Source: Candidatus Parvarchaeota archaeon (GTDB taxonomy: Archaea; Nanobdellota; Nanobdellia; JAFCGN01; DAOVEB01). Taken from it: a stretch of 33,797 nucleotides of DNA. The notes under the pieces were generated by a model, which saw only the letters and a program-made list of their open reading frames with translations, was not told where the DNA came from and made no database searches. The stretch spans positions 1 to 33,797 of the forward strand of contig DAOVEB010000005.1 in the NCBI GenBank assembly GCA_030669205.1. Reading direction: 5' to 3'. A program made the translations under genes and the position numbers. Of this stretch, positions 7,298 to 15,429 are shown one piece after another; the stretch's first letter is position 1, and every line of letters begins with the position of its first letter.

Positions 7298-8326
7298 GTT
7301 CAACACCTTCTTCAAAGTCCCTATATCTGCTTCAACTTTCAAACCCTGTGGGTGGAAGTGGCAACGTGAGACAGGAACATCTTTCTGTCTCAATGCCTCA
7401 AAAATCCTTTCCATTCTCGGCACAGGCTTTCCAAGCTTTGCGCTGACTTTGGGTACGAGGTAGTAGCCCACAGTTTCAATCTCATCCTTCAGATGTTCCG
7501 GAACCCTCACCATCTTCTCGACCAGCGCTTTGTCATGGAGCGGACCGCACCACAGAGGTCCGATATTCCCAGAGTCCGCCACCTCGCGCTCCAGCGTCTT
7601 CACGTCATACATGAGATATCTATTGTTGTCCAGCAGCTTGTCGATTTTGCCCGCACCACTTCCAACCTTGAAGTATGCCCTGAAGTAGTGGCGGGTCGAA
7701 TGCGCGAACACGGGTTGCAGCGCCAGGTCCAGAGCCGCACCATATCCAACTACATGCCTGATTAAGATTCTCAGACCAACCTCGTTGTGGAAGTTTGTCA
7801 TAACAACCTTTGACCCGTACTTCCTCCCCGTCACCCGTGGATACGTCCCTGACAGGGCAGCTGTGTCAGTGGCGCAGACAGCCAGAACCCCACCAACTCT
7901 CACTTTTGCTGCAGCCACAAGGAAATGATTAGGTGATCCGAACGGATCCACATCGATATAGTCGAAACTCCCGTGGGTGCCCAAGAACTCGAGCGCGTTC
8001 ATCTCTGACACTTCAACCTCACAGCGCAGCCTGCCTGCGTTGAGTTTGAGGTTCCTCTTCATTACCCTGTACGCATTCGGATTCGCGTCGTTGAGATACA
8101 CCTTCAATGGCTCGCATTCCGTTGCAATCCTCAGACCCCTGACCCCAGTCCCGGCGAGCAAATCACACACAACCAGCTTCTGCCTCCACCCATAAGCGTT
8201 TACAAATGATACTGAGATATCCCTACACGCCCGCTTCTCCGGATTGTAGAAGACCTCCATATCTTTGGTTGGTATCTTCGCGTCAGGCGCGTATAATTCC
8301 AGCTCACCCTCGCGGAACTTCTTCAT
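7274..8326 (-). CDS. trm1: tRNA (guanine26-N2)-dimethyltransferase Trm1
   Basis: The 350-residue product has the Trm1 signature: VFYNPEKRACRDISV near the N-terminus, the SAM-binding DLLAGTGVRGLRIA, the catalytic-type DYIDVDPFGSP, ATDTAALSGTYP, and HNEVGLRILIRHVVGYGAALDL-type segments. Trm1 dimethylates G26 of tRNAs; the CAT tRNA here has G26. The start is set at ATG 8326 (MKKFREGELEL) because CTATAAAAAG lies at about 8348-8357, 26 nt upstream on the minus strand. The frame is open to 8377. L35Ae and an NTase gene lie just upstream on the same strand; the internal TATA suggests trm1 can also be transcribed alone. Confidence 0.96.
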   Translation of the reverse strand: MKKFREGELELYAPDAKIPTKDMEVFYNPEKRACRDISVSFVNAYGWRQKLVVCDLLAGTGVRGLRIATECEPLKVYLNDANPNAYRVMKRNLKLNAGRLRCEVEVSEMNALEFLGTHGSFDYIDVDPFGSPNHFLVAAAKVRVGGVLAVCATDTAALSGTYPRVTGRKYGSKVVMTNFHNEVGLRILIRHVVGYGAALDLALQPVFAHSTRHYFRAYFKVGSGAGKIDKLLDNNRYLMYDVKTLEREVADSGNIGPLWCGPLHDKALVEKMVRVPEHLKDEIETVGYYLVPKVSAKLGKPVPRMERIFEALRQKDVPVSRCHFHPQGLKVEADIGTLKKVLNSLTKQKK

Positions 8327-8347
8327 AACAATCAAGATAAAAGAACT

Positions 8348-8357
8348 CTTTTTATAG
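8348..8357 (-). promoter_or_regulatory. TATA-like box for trm1 inside the L35Ae-Trm1 junction
   Basis: CTATAAAAAG on the minus strand lies about 26 nt before ATG 8326 and overlaps the end region of the upstream L35Ae gene. It indicates an internal promoter and a leaderless trm1 mRNA. Confidence 0.5.
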
Positions 8358-8363
8358 TTGAGT

Positions 8364-8618
8364 TTACAGTAACTCAACCCCGGTTGCCATCGCCTGGCCA
8401 GGCAGACCGCGCTCGAATATTGCGCGAACCACGCCGTTCACACCGTGTGGCGCACTGATTTCACCTTTTATCACAGCCTTCTTCGACTTCCACTGGACCT
8501 TTTTCCCGACCAGCTTCTGCGCCTTTTCTTTGGTGTCGACTCCTTCGATTCGTATGAGCGCCTGGCGCGGGTTCTGTGTGTTCCTTCCCCTGCGATACGA
8601 TATCAAAACAGCTTTCAT
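8364..8618 (-). CDS. rpl35ae: Ribosomal protein L35Ae
   Basis: The 84-residue product matches L35Ae over its whole length: SYRRGRNTQNPRQALIRIEG-type start, VGKKVQWKSKK, KGEISAPHGVNGVVRAIFERGLPGQAMATGVELL end. It is a large-subunit protein of archaea and eukaryotes. Its start overlaps the stop of the upstream nucleotidyltransferase gene by 4 nt (ATGA), showing translational coupling in one operon. Confidence 0.95.
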   Translation of the reverse strand: MKAVLISYRRGRNTQNPRQALIRIEGVDTKEKAQKLVGKKVQWKSKKAVIKGEISAPHGVNGVVRAIFERGLPGQAMATGVELL

Positions 8619-9646
8619 CTCTGACCCAACCCCTCTTCAATCAGCTTCTTCGCCCTGCCTGTGTCAACTTGCGTGTCCTCAAGCGAGACCATACCATCCC
8701 TCTTTACCTCGACCTTGTTCGCCTTCTCATAGACCTCGTATAACCATTTTTCACCAGACTCCTTGCGAATCTTCTTCAGTATGGACTCCATCTTTTTCAC
8801 GTACTTCTCAGTGTCCTTCATGAGATTATCAAACTCATTTGCTGTTATCTTTTTCTTCTCTTTGTGTTCGATTGCTTTGTAGACATCGATGGCGCGTTCA
8901 GCTATACTAACATACTCCTGTGTAATCAATTTTTTCTCCTTGAGAAGGATGTCATGGGCGAAGTCAGGAACAGCCCGCGGTGCAGGTGGCCTGTAGCCCA
9001 ACTCCATGAGCACGGCTTGGGTTGAGGAGACAACACACTGCTCAAGGTTGTAGACCAGTCTGCTCAGTATTGTCTTCTTGGTGAGCTTCAACAGCTCCTT
9101 TGCCACGAAGATGTGTTTGTCAACAGCCTCCTTACTCGGCTTTATCTTTCCCATTTTGAGCAGCATCTGCATGGGCAGCAGGAAACCCGTGTCAAAGAGA
9201 ATCACGCTGTCCCGCAGAACAAGGTTATAGATGACCGGGTTCCCCTCACGCACGTACTCCCAAAATTCGGTTAAGAGATAAGGCTGTGGATGAATCTTCT
9301 TTGAAATCGGGAACCCCATCTCACACAGGCGTTGGAAGAGCTTTTCCTTCAGTTCAATGCGTGTCATGCGCCGCACATCCGTGTCGTCTACAATTATCGC
9401 GATGTCTATGTCTGAGGTCTTCTTCTTGCCCTTGCCTGTCTTGCGCGAGCCGCCGACGCACATGGATTTGATGTACTTACCGAACTTCTTCACAACCGCC
9501 TCGACATAGGTCTCCACATCCTTTGCATCCTTCCTTGTGAGAAAGTCAAGGGGTATGAACTTTTTCTTATCAGCTGCTTTCTTTTTTGACTTCTTTGCAG
9601 CCTTCTTCGGAGCAACCTTTTTCGCCTTCGTAGCCTTCTTAGCCAT
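8615..9646 (-). CDS. Nucleotidyltransferase with C-terminal HEPN-like helical domain (paralogue 1)
   Basis: This 343-residue protein has a Lys/Ala-rich N-terminal tail (1-30). A minimal nucleotidyltransferase domain (about 45-155) carries the polymerase-beta-type GS...DxD motif (GGSRKTG, then SDIDIAII). A helical domain follows (about 165-300; NLEQCVVSSTQAVLMELGYRPP, AIEHKEKKKIT) resembling HEPN partners of MNT proteins. I see no RX4HXY ribonuclease motif of the HepT type, so a toxin role is not supported. It is paralogous to the gene at 10621-11448. Co-transcription with L35Ae suggests a role tied to ribosomes or RNA. TTATTTAAATAATTT is centred about 27 nt before ATG 9646 on the minus strand. 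Confidence 0.8.
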   Translation of the reverse strand: MAKKATKAKKVAPKKAAKKSKKKAADKKKFIPLDFLTRKDAKDVETYVEAVVKKFGKYIKSMCVGGSRKTGKGKKKTSDIDIAIIVDDTDVRRMTRIELKEKLFQRLCEMGFPISKKIHPQPYLLTEFWEYVREGNPVIYNLVLRDSVILFDTGFLLPMQMLLKMGKIKPSKEAVDKHIFVAKELLKLTKKTILSRLVYNLEQCVVSSTQAVLMELGYRPPAPRAVPDFAHDILLKEKKLITQEYVSIAERAIDVYKAIEHKEKKKITANEFDNLMKDTEKYVKKMESILKKIRKESGEKWLYEVYEKANKVEVKRDGMVSLEDTQVDTGRAKKLIEEGLGQR

Positions 9647-9796
9647 GGTTATAACTTGCTCCCAAATTATTTAAATAACTTAGCATTTGCATAATCCGTG
9701 CTGATTTTGGGCATTCCAACGGAAAACCAAAAGCTTTATATAGGAGTAATATAATATTTTTACTATTAAAAAGTGATAAAATATGGAGGTGAAAAG

Positions 9797-10624
9797 ATGG
9801 TTGATCCCTTCAGAACATTGGAAGACAGATTAGAAGGTTCTAGTTTGTATCAGCCTTTGGTAGCTGCAGAAGAGAGTAGAAAGCGAACTGCTACAGGTGA
9901 GATGTCTTCTTCTGTTAAAGCCCAACTTGCTAAAACCCTTGCTGATAGAGGTATTGACACGAGCGGAGAATCTGCTGGCCAAATTTATCAGAGAGTTCAC
10001 GATTTATTCGAAGCTGATTTTCCAACGACTGTTCCGAAAGTTCAGGAAGCATTTGGGAAAACAGTTGATGATGTCATGAGAATCAAACCAGCTGCAATAC
10101 CTAGTGTTTATAAAACCGTTGAAGATGTACTTGGAGCTGGAACTGTTCCCATAGATGCTGATTTGAAGGATGCCTTGGACGCTGTCGGTGCTTACAATGA
10201 GCTTGAGGAGAGGATAAAGAGCGGTGAAACACTTACAGATGCTGATTTACCCGCAGAGTTATCCATAGAAAGGCTGGCAATAAGACATATAGAAAGCTTG
10301 GCAGAGGCTGATGAGATGTTGAAAGAACATCTGTTTAATCCAGACGGGACTATGACAGCATATGGTGAGAAATTGAAGGAATTCAGAGTGGACACTCTGT
10401 CAAAGATGGAAGTTGCTGAGATACTGCTTGGAAAATCTGGACAGGAATATGTAATTGGAAAGACTAAGGAAATGATTGCAAAGAAGGCTGAATTCAATTC
10501 TTACTTGACTGCTGCTAAACCCACACTTACAGCTATGACTGACAGAGACTTGTACGACGCTTACACCAACTTGGAATTGACGTATGGTCAGCTAAGTGAA
10601 AAAGGACTTGTGGAGACAAGCTAA
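9797..10624 (+). CDS. Orphan helical protein with a strong Shine-Dalgarno
   Basis: This soluble, mostly helical, acidic protein of 275 residues has no motif I recognise, no cysteines, no TM segment and no signal peptide. The start is placed at ATG 9797 (MVDPFRTLEDRLEG) because a near-perfect GGAGGTGA lies 5 nt upstream; the frame is open to 9773. A TTTATATAGG box lies at about 9734-9743, giving a leader of roughly 30 nt. That contrasts with the leaderless genes around it and suggests high expression or an origin elsewhere. Its codons are more A/T-ending than those of its neighbours. It is convergent with the second NTase gene, overlapping by 4 nt. Confidence 0.8.
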   Translation: MVDPFRTLEDRLEGSSLYQPLVAAEESRKRTATGEMSSSVKAQLAKTLADRGIDTSGESAGQIYQRVHDLFEADFPTTVPKVQEAFGKTVDDVMRIKPAAIPSVYKTVEDVLGAGTVPIDADLKDALDAVGAYNELEERIKSGETLTDADLPAELSIERLAIRHIESLAEADEMLKEHLFNPDGTMTAYGEKLKEFRVDTLSKMEVAEILLGKSGQEYVIGKTKEMIAKKAEFNSYLTAAKPTLTAMTDRDLYDAYTNLELTYGQLSEKGLVETS

Positions 10625-11448
10625 ACCTTCACAAACCTTTTCATTTTTTTGTAAAATTCTTTTGTTTTTTTCTTGTATCTGTCGTAGTCCCTACCAGTTA
10701 TTACTGTCAGCGATCCATGCTCTATCTTCTTGGCAACCCCATACACCTCGGCAAAGTCGTCAACGAATTTCTTGCTTAGTTTTCCCTTCTTCACGAAGTG
10801 TTTGTTAAGAGATTTTGGTATCTCTTCCTTGCTGGGTGGAACGTGGCCGGCTTCCATGAGCGCTGCCTGCGCTGCGTCGACCATGACCCAATGTAGGTCT
10901 ACAACCGCATTGAGTATCCTGCTGTTTGAGCGGGTCAGGTGCCATGGCGCACGCGTCATGCAGTTTGATATAGCTTCGTATGTTGGTCTGATTCTGCCCT
11001 TCTTCAGCAGGAACTGCAGCGGTTCGAAGTAGCCGGTGTCAATGAGCGGTACACCGTATCTCAGCACATTGATTGCAATCGGCTCGCCTGCTTTGACATT
11101 GTCCCAGAAAACTGTTAGTGGGACAGTGTTGACGTGAAGCCTGTGGTTTATCCTTTTTATTAGGTTCGCGACCTCAATGTTGAACCAGTTGAGGAAGTTC
11201 TTGGTCAGGTCTATTGAACAGTCGTCCAATATTATCATTATATCTATGTCGCTGTCCTCTCCTTCCTTCTGCTTGTAAACAGAGCCGAAGAGCACAATGC
11301 TTTTCACAACTTCAGGGAATCTTTCGAATATCTCCCCTGCGAACTGCATAGCTACGTCGTACTTGTTTTTGCCGACCCGTGATATTGACCTTTCAGTCCT
11401 CTCAAAAACCTTTTTTTTCACCTTCTGTTTCTTCACCTTTTTAACCAT
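10621..11448 (-). CDS. Nucleotidyltransferase with C-terminal HEPN-like helical domain (paralogue 2)
   Basis: This 275-residue protein has a Lys-rich N-terminus (1-20) and a nucleotidyltransferase domain with LFGSVYKQ and DSDIDIMIILDD (GS...DxD). Its helical domain aligns by eye with paralogue 1: both share TGF/TGY before an LP/EPLQ...LLK.G+I+P stretch, a QA.LME.G..PP segment, an AIEH/KIEH motif and a final lysine-rich helix. No RX4HXY motif is seen. It is the last gene of a minus-strand run (15068 to 10621), starting 9 nt after the TIM-barrel stop with a GGTGA-type Shine-Dalgarno before its ATG. The likely activity is nucleotidyl transfer to an RNA, protein or small molecule; the target is unknown. 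Confidence 0.8.
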   Translation of the reverse strand: MVKKVKKQKVKKKVFERTERSISRVGKNKYDVAMQFAGEIFERFPEVVKSIVLFGSVYKQKEGEDSDIDIMIILDDCSIDLTKNFLNWFNIEVANLIKRINHRLHVNTVPLTVFWDNVKAGEPIAINVLRYGVPLIDTGYFEPLQFLLKKGRIRPTYEAISNCMTRAPWHLTRSNSRILNAVVDLHWVMVDAAQAALMEAGHVPPSKEEIPKSLNKHFVKKGKLSKKFVDDFAEVYGVAKKIEHGSLTVITGRDYDRYKKKTKEFYKKMKRFVKV

Positions 11449-11457
11449 ATTTTCACC

Positions 11458-13038
11458 TCACGACATTGGCCTCCCGCCGAATCTGGATTTTTCACCAGGT
11501 GCGCTACCTCCAAGAGTGCTTGGCAGGCCTGAGAACCCCATTCCATACTGCTGTGTATGACCTGGTGGGAAGATATCTCCCACATGCATTGGGTAATCCC
11601 CGAAAAAGTAGTTCTCAGACGCCTGCGTCCATGTTGGGCCGAGCGGATAGGCTCTCTGACCCGTTCCTTTCACAGACTCATAAACCCCAAAGTGGGCCCC
11701 CTCTGGAAGACCATAAGACTCGATTAGAACGTTGCCTTTGTAACCTGCCTTCTTCAACTTGTCCATGACTTCCTTGTTCGGTGCGTTGCCCCAGCCAACA
11801 GGTAGATGCGCATCCATGTCACCCAGATTGTCGGAGAGATGCACATGCTTTATGAACGGTGCCAAATCCGTGAACTTGTCCTGCATCTTTTTGAACTCCT
11901 TGGGGTCGTCATTATATCTTTTCCACATGTTCATGTGGCCCACATCAAAGGTCATTCCAATGAGGTCCTTTGCAGCCCTCTCCGCCTCGGATTTTGAAAC
12001 ACCCTTATCCTTCATCTTCTTGACGAACTTCTCCCTCGACTTCTTTATTAACTCCTCCATCTCATCCGGCTTGTTGAAAGCCATTTCAGGGTACAGATTT
12101 TCTATAACCAGCATAGGCTTTGACTTCTTCTTGTAGGAATAGGCAGCTGTATTTGCAACAGTCTCTGCAACCTTTTCTATGGCATACTTTTCTATTGGCA
12201 CGAGCTGTTCGTATTTGCCCTCCTCTATGAACTCCATCTTTTTGCGCTGCATTTCCAGTTCAGATTCCTTCTTACGCTTTTCCAAAAGTTCTATTGACTC
12301 TAAATAAGTGTCAAGCTCACGTGAATACCGTTTGACATCGTCCTTTTTACCCTTCTTATCAGATCGTATAATCATCTCTTGAACTCCATCCATCCTCCTT
12401 TTCAAAAAGTCTATGTTATAGTCGATATTTGTAATTTCCATTGCCATGTTCATCCTCATTCGTTCATTGGTTTCATCCAACATATCCTGGGGTGTTTTTT
12501 TTATTATTTTGCCTGTTCTTTCGTCCAGCCTTTTCTCCTTCTTGACCCTACCAACTGAACCTGTGTCCAAGTCAGCAATGTACATAGCCTCTGTTGGACT
12601 TGGATTGCCTGGCACACCTGCTGATGGATGAATTACAATGGGTATGTTCTGCCTCTTCGCATTTGTGCCAATCTGGTCTGCGAAGTCGATTGTCTTCTTT
12701 ATGTTGAACTCGGCCCGTTGCCGGGCCATCTCGTCGAAACCACCTTGGCCTTGGAAACCTGAGATGTCCTCTTGGACAGTATGATGGATGCTCAGGTCCA
12801 TCTTGTTGAGTTTTGCGAGCCGAGCGAGTTCCTTGTTCTGCTCCTCAGGCGATTTGCCTGCTGAGAAACTGTCTTTAGCGCCAGTTGGACCTAAACCCAT
12901 CTCAACGAATGTCCAGCCCCAGTTCGCAGCTTTGTCCATCTGCTGCGATGGCATCGCGGTCGGCGGAAGAGACCCGCCGTAACTGCCAAAATCTAGGGAA
13001 GTTATGTAGTTCTTGTGATGTTTTATTGATGAGTACAT
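11458..13038 (-). CDS. Endonuclease IV/xylose isomerase-like TIM barrel interrupted by a coiled coil
   Basis: This 526-residue protein has barrel segments at about 12-160 and 300-445. They hold a full set of EndoIV-type metal ligands: H85 or H86 (SIHHT), H137 (VIHPS), E313 (VIENL), D365 and H368 (FDVGH), H400 (KHVHLSD), D409 and H411 (DAHLPVGWG) and E440 (LIES). Between them (about 165-275) is a charged coiled coil not found in normal EndoIV (about 280 residues). The tail (450-526) is Gly/Pro/aromatic-rich. AP-endonuclease, isomerase or another metal-dependent phosphoesterase activity is possible; the substrate is unknown. The start ATG follows the stop of the upstream gene directly (TAA-ATG), so the two are coupled. 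Confidence 0.82.
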   Translation of the reverse strand: MYSSIKHHKNYITSLDFGSYGGSLPPTAMPSQQMDKAANWGWTFVEMGLGPTGAKDSFSAGKSPEEQNKELARLAKLNKMDLSIHHTVQEDISGFQGQGGFDEMARQRAEFNIKKTIDFADQIGTNAKRQNIPIVIHPSAGVPGNPSPTEAMYIADLDTGSVGRVKKEKRLDERTGKIIKKTPQDMLDETNERMRMNMAMEITNIDYNIDFLKRRMDGVQEMIIRSDKKGKKDDVKRYSRELDTYLESIELLEKRKKESELEMQRKKMEFIEEGKYEQLVPIEKYAIEKVAETVANTAAYSYKKKSKPMLVIENLYPEMAFNKPDEMEELIKKSREKFVKKMKDKGVSKSEAERAAKDLIGMTFDVGHMNMWKRYNDDPKEFKKMQDKFTDLAPFIKHVHLSDNLGDMDAHLPVGWGNAPNKEVMDKLKKAGYKGNVLIESYGLPEGAHFGVYESVKGTGQRAYPLGPTWTQASENYFFGDYPMHVGDIFPPGHTQQYGMGFSGLPSTLGGSAPGEKSRFGGRPMS

Positions 13039-13701
13039 TTAATATCCATCCTCCTTAGGGAGATATAATCTTTTCTTTTTTAAGACCTCATCACCTGAGC
13101 CGCTTCGCAGGTCCTTTGTGAACTCGGTTGCAGCGCTGAAGATATCTTCCCTGTGTCTCTCCTCAGCCCGCTTGTATTCACCGCCGATATGCTTTGGCAG
13201 GAAGACCTCCTGCCTTGCAGACTGCCGCGTTGCTGTCGGCCTCCTTATCTCCTGTGTCATGGTTTCTGCACGCGCAAGTATCTCTTCACTGCTCCCGCGC
13301 TCGTAGTCCCTCAGCAGCTGCTCGCGCTCTTCAAGGAGACCGCGCATCTCGGCCTCGTTTCCGGTCGCGGGAATATAAGGCACAGGTGAACTTGGCTCCG
13401 GACCACCCTCTTCACCCACTTCGAAACGCGCCTCCCTCACAGGTCCGATGTACTTGCCAAACTCTATCTCGCCTGCTTCGATAATCGCAGAGGTCCCCTG
13501 CGCAGCGTCCATCAGTATCTCCTCAATTGTCCTTGGCTTCTCCTCTGATTTCTTCTTCTGGGAGAGCTGCTTTATGATGGATTCGAGAAATATCCTAATT
13601 TTCTTGTCCTTGACGTCATTCAGCAGCTCCTTGAGGAACTTGACCCTCTCTTCATCTGTCTTGAACCCGCTTAACTTCTTCAGAATCTCTTCTGGTCTCA
13701 T
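13039..13701 (-). CDS. Unknown charged protein, middle gene of the TIM-barrel operon
   Basis: The 220-residue soluble protein has a helical N-terminal domain (about 1-55: EEILKKLSGFKTDEERVKFLKELLNDVKDKKI), a Lys/Glu linker, a possible short beta region (AGEIEFGKYIGPV), a Pro-rich spacer and Arg/Glu-rich helices to the end. I recognise no family. Its start overlaps the upstream 456-residue gene by 4 nt and its stop touches the ATG of the TIM barrel, so the three gene products are likely made together and may form a complex (inference). The disordered-looking middle suggests a scaffold or adaptor. Confidence 0.7.
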   Translation of the reverse strand: MRPEEILKKLSGFKTDEERVKFLKELLNDVKDKKIRIFLESIIKQLSQKKKSEEKPRTIEEILMDAAQGTSAIIEAGEIEFGKYIGPVREARFEVGEEGGPEPSSPVPYIPATGNEAEMRGLLEEREQLLRDYERGSSEEILARAETMTQEIRRPTATRQSARQEVFLPKHIGGEYKRAEERHREDIFSAATEFTKDLRSGSGDEVLKKKRLYLPKEDGY

Positions 13702-15068
13702 GGCTTGTTCAGCATCCTGTGCGCCTTCTTGTAGATGTTGTAAACCAGGAACGCCCTGCTCTCATCAACGTTGTCAGGGTTGTGCATGAACAGTTTGGCG
13801 AGCTCCTTGGCTTGGTTGGAGCTGAACTTCCCCCATAGTGAGAAGGTCCTACCTCCACCACCCTCACCTTTCCCACCGTAGTTCTCCCTGAACGACTGGA
13901 TTATCTCGCCGACAAAGGTCCTCGGTTCCTTACTTTTCTCCTCCTTGACCTTGCCACTCTCAAGTTCTCCCAGATACTTATCCAAGTCCTCCTTGATTGC
14001 GAGGATGCTCTCGTTGGTGAGCGCGTCAATCAGTTCAAGGTCTTCCTCTATCTCCTTCTCCTTGAGTTTTTCCCATTCGTCTTCGCTGAAGGCGTAGGAC
14101 CTGAACGTCATGTCAACGTTCCCTGTCTGGCCATATCCCGACCTGCCACCGCCACTTTCAACCACTATGGGCGCTGTCCTGTACTTGAACTCAATCTCAA
14201 GAACAGCGTATGCCTTTGGCCCCTTTGGCTTCTTTGGCTTGAACCTTATTGGGAGGTCCTTTTCAAAATAAATCTCCTTGTAACCTCTGAGCGTTATCTC
14301 TATCCATGTCTGGTTGAAGGCCATCACAAGCTGCGGCATGTTGCTCTCCAGGTCCTTGAACCCGAGCCTCTTTATCGCTTTCAGATACGGCTTTGCCCAC
14401 TCTGTGTACATCTTCAGCGAACTGACCTGGGACTTGAGGTAGGTAAGTTCTATATTCCTTCTCTGCCTGAGCTCGCGCTCACCCTCCTTCAACCACTTCT
14501 CGTACTCCTTCAATCTCGAGCGGAGGATGTTCTTCACCCTTGTGTTGAGGTCTATCTTGTCTATCTCCTCCTGGGTGTCGACTGCGAAGAATGCGTCGCG
14601 CAGGGTTATGAAACCGTACTTCTCGCTTGTTGTGAGGTTATGTATGGAGCCTGTACCCTTCTTTATGTCCACCTCATCCAGCCAGATGCGCTTCAACTCC
14701 TCCTTTGCCCCTTTTTTCTCGTCCTTGAAGTCGTCGTAGATTGCCAGCCTCTCGTCGAACTGCTTCAGGTCGTACAACAGGTTGACTATGGACTTGACAA
14801 CTGTATTGACAGTGGCCATTATCTCGCTCACCCGCTTCTCTATCTGAGTTCTCCGCGCACCCATGTCGCCGAAGAAGTAGGAGGTTACAGAGGGTGACAT
14901 CGACTCGCTGACTTTCTCTGTCTCAAACCCGACCTTTTCCAGGAAGTCCAGCAGCCAGAAGTAAACTGGCTCAAGCGTTTTTCCAAACGCGTCGTAGATT
15001 ATCCTGTACTTGGGTCCTACAAGGTTTTTTTCCTTTATCCTCTTAATCTCTTCGCTTGGTGAGCTCAT
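13698..15068 (-). CDS. Unknown 456-residue helical protein, first gene of the TIM-barrel operon
   Basis: This large helix-rich soluble protein has an aromatic N-terminal region (YRIIYDAFGKTLEPVYFWLLDFL), coiled-coil-like stretches (about 170-215) and a mixed region with possible beta strands (AYAVLEIEFKYRTAPIVV). A Gly/Ser loop (GGGRSGYGQTG) and a second one (GGKGEGGGG) come before the C-terminal domain. I do not recognise it. The start is ATG 15068 (MSSPSEEI); the frame also has GTG 15071. TTTTATAT at about 15091-15099 lies 26-27 nt upstream. It is divergent from the Pro-rich coiled-coil gene and shares an intergenic region with it. Confidence 0.75.
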   Translation of the reverse strand: MSSPSEEIKRIKEKNLVGPKYRIIYDAFGKTLEPVYFWLLDFLEKVGFETEKVSESMSPSVTSYFFGDMGARRTQIEKRVSEIMATVNTVVKSIVNLLYDLKQFDERLAIYDDFKDEKKGAKEELKRIWLDEVDIKKGTGSIHNLTTSEKYGFITLRDAFFAVDTQEEIDKIDLNTRVKNILRSRLKEYEKWLKEGERELRQRRNIELTYLKSQVSSLKMYTEWAKPYLKAIKRLGFKDLESNMPQLVMAFNQTWIEITLRGYKEIYFEKDLPIRFKPKKPKGPKAYAVLEIEFKYRTAPIVVESGGGRSGYGQTGNVDMTFRSYAFSEDEWEKLKEKEIEEDLELIDALTNESILAIKEDLDKYLGELESGKVKEEKSKEPRTFVGEIIQSFRENYGGKGEGGGGRTFSLWGKFSSNQAKELAKLFMHNPDNVDESRAFLVYNIYKKAHRMLNKP

Positions 15069-15090
15069 CACTTAAAGAAAGATTCCGCAG

Positions 15091-15125
15091 ATATAAAATC
15101 TTTTCCAAAAGAAAACTATAAAATC
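15091..15125. promoter_or_regulatory. Divergent TATA-like pair between the unknown operon and the DUF63 operon
   Basis: On the minus strand TTTTATAT (about 15091-15099) sits 26-27 nt before ATG 15068. On the plus strand AACTATAAAAT (about 15114-15124) sits about 28 nt before ATG 15148. The two promoters are back to back within 35 nt, which would allow joint control of the two gene sets. Confidence 0.55.
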
Positions 15126-15147
15126 ATGGTTTGCATTGTATTCTGTC

Positions 15148-15429
15148 ATGGGTATACTAGACTTTCTGAAAAGGAATAAGGAAGATGACCTGCCTGATTT
15201 TGATGAGCCGATGCCTGGATTTGACGAGCCCGGGGACCCAACATCACCAACCTTTCCCACACCGCAGCCAACACAGCCAGCACCACCCCCACCTCCTGCG
15301 TCAACTGCAGGTTTCCATGACAAGAACCTTGAGGTGATTATCAGCAAGCTCGACGTGATAAAGGAGAAGCTTGAGAAGATAGAGCACCGCGTTGAACTCA
15401 TCGAAAGGTATATGTATGGCAGCAGATGA
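15148..15429 (+). CDS. Pro-rich linker/coiled-coil small protein
   Basis: The 93-residue product has three parts: a short amphipathic N-terminus (MGILDFLKRNKED), an acidic then strongly Pro/Thr-rich linker (FPTPQPTQPAPPPPP) and a C-terminal coiled coil (LEVIISKLDVIKEKLEKIEHRVELIERYM). There is no known enzymatic motif. It looks like a membrane-surface or oligomerising adaptor. ATG 15148 is chosen by TATA spacing; ATG 15136 is upstream in frame. Its 3' end overlaps the DUF63-like gene by 14 nt. Confidence 0.75.
   Translation: MGILDFLKRNKEDDLPDFDEPMPGFDEPGDPTSPTFPTPQPTQPAPPPPPASTAGFHDKNLEVIISKLDVIKEKLEKIEHRVELIERYMYGSR

Noticed and set aside
8615-11448. MNT/HepT toxin-antitoxin pair
   Set aside because: Each protein is a fusion of both domains, lacks the RX4HXY motif, and one is coupled to L35Ae; a toxin-antitoxin role is not supported.
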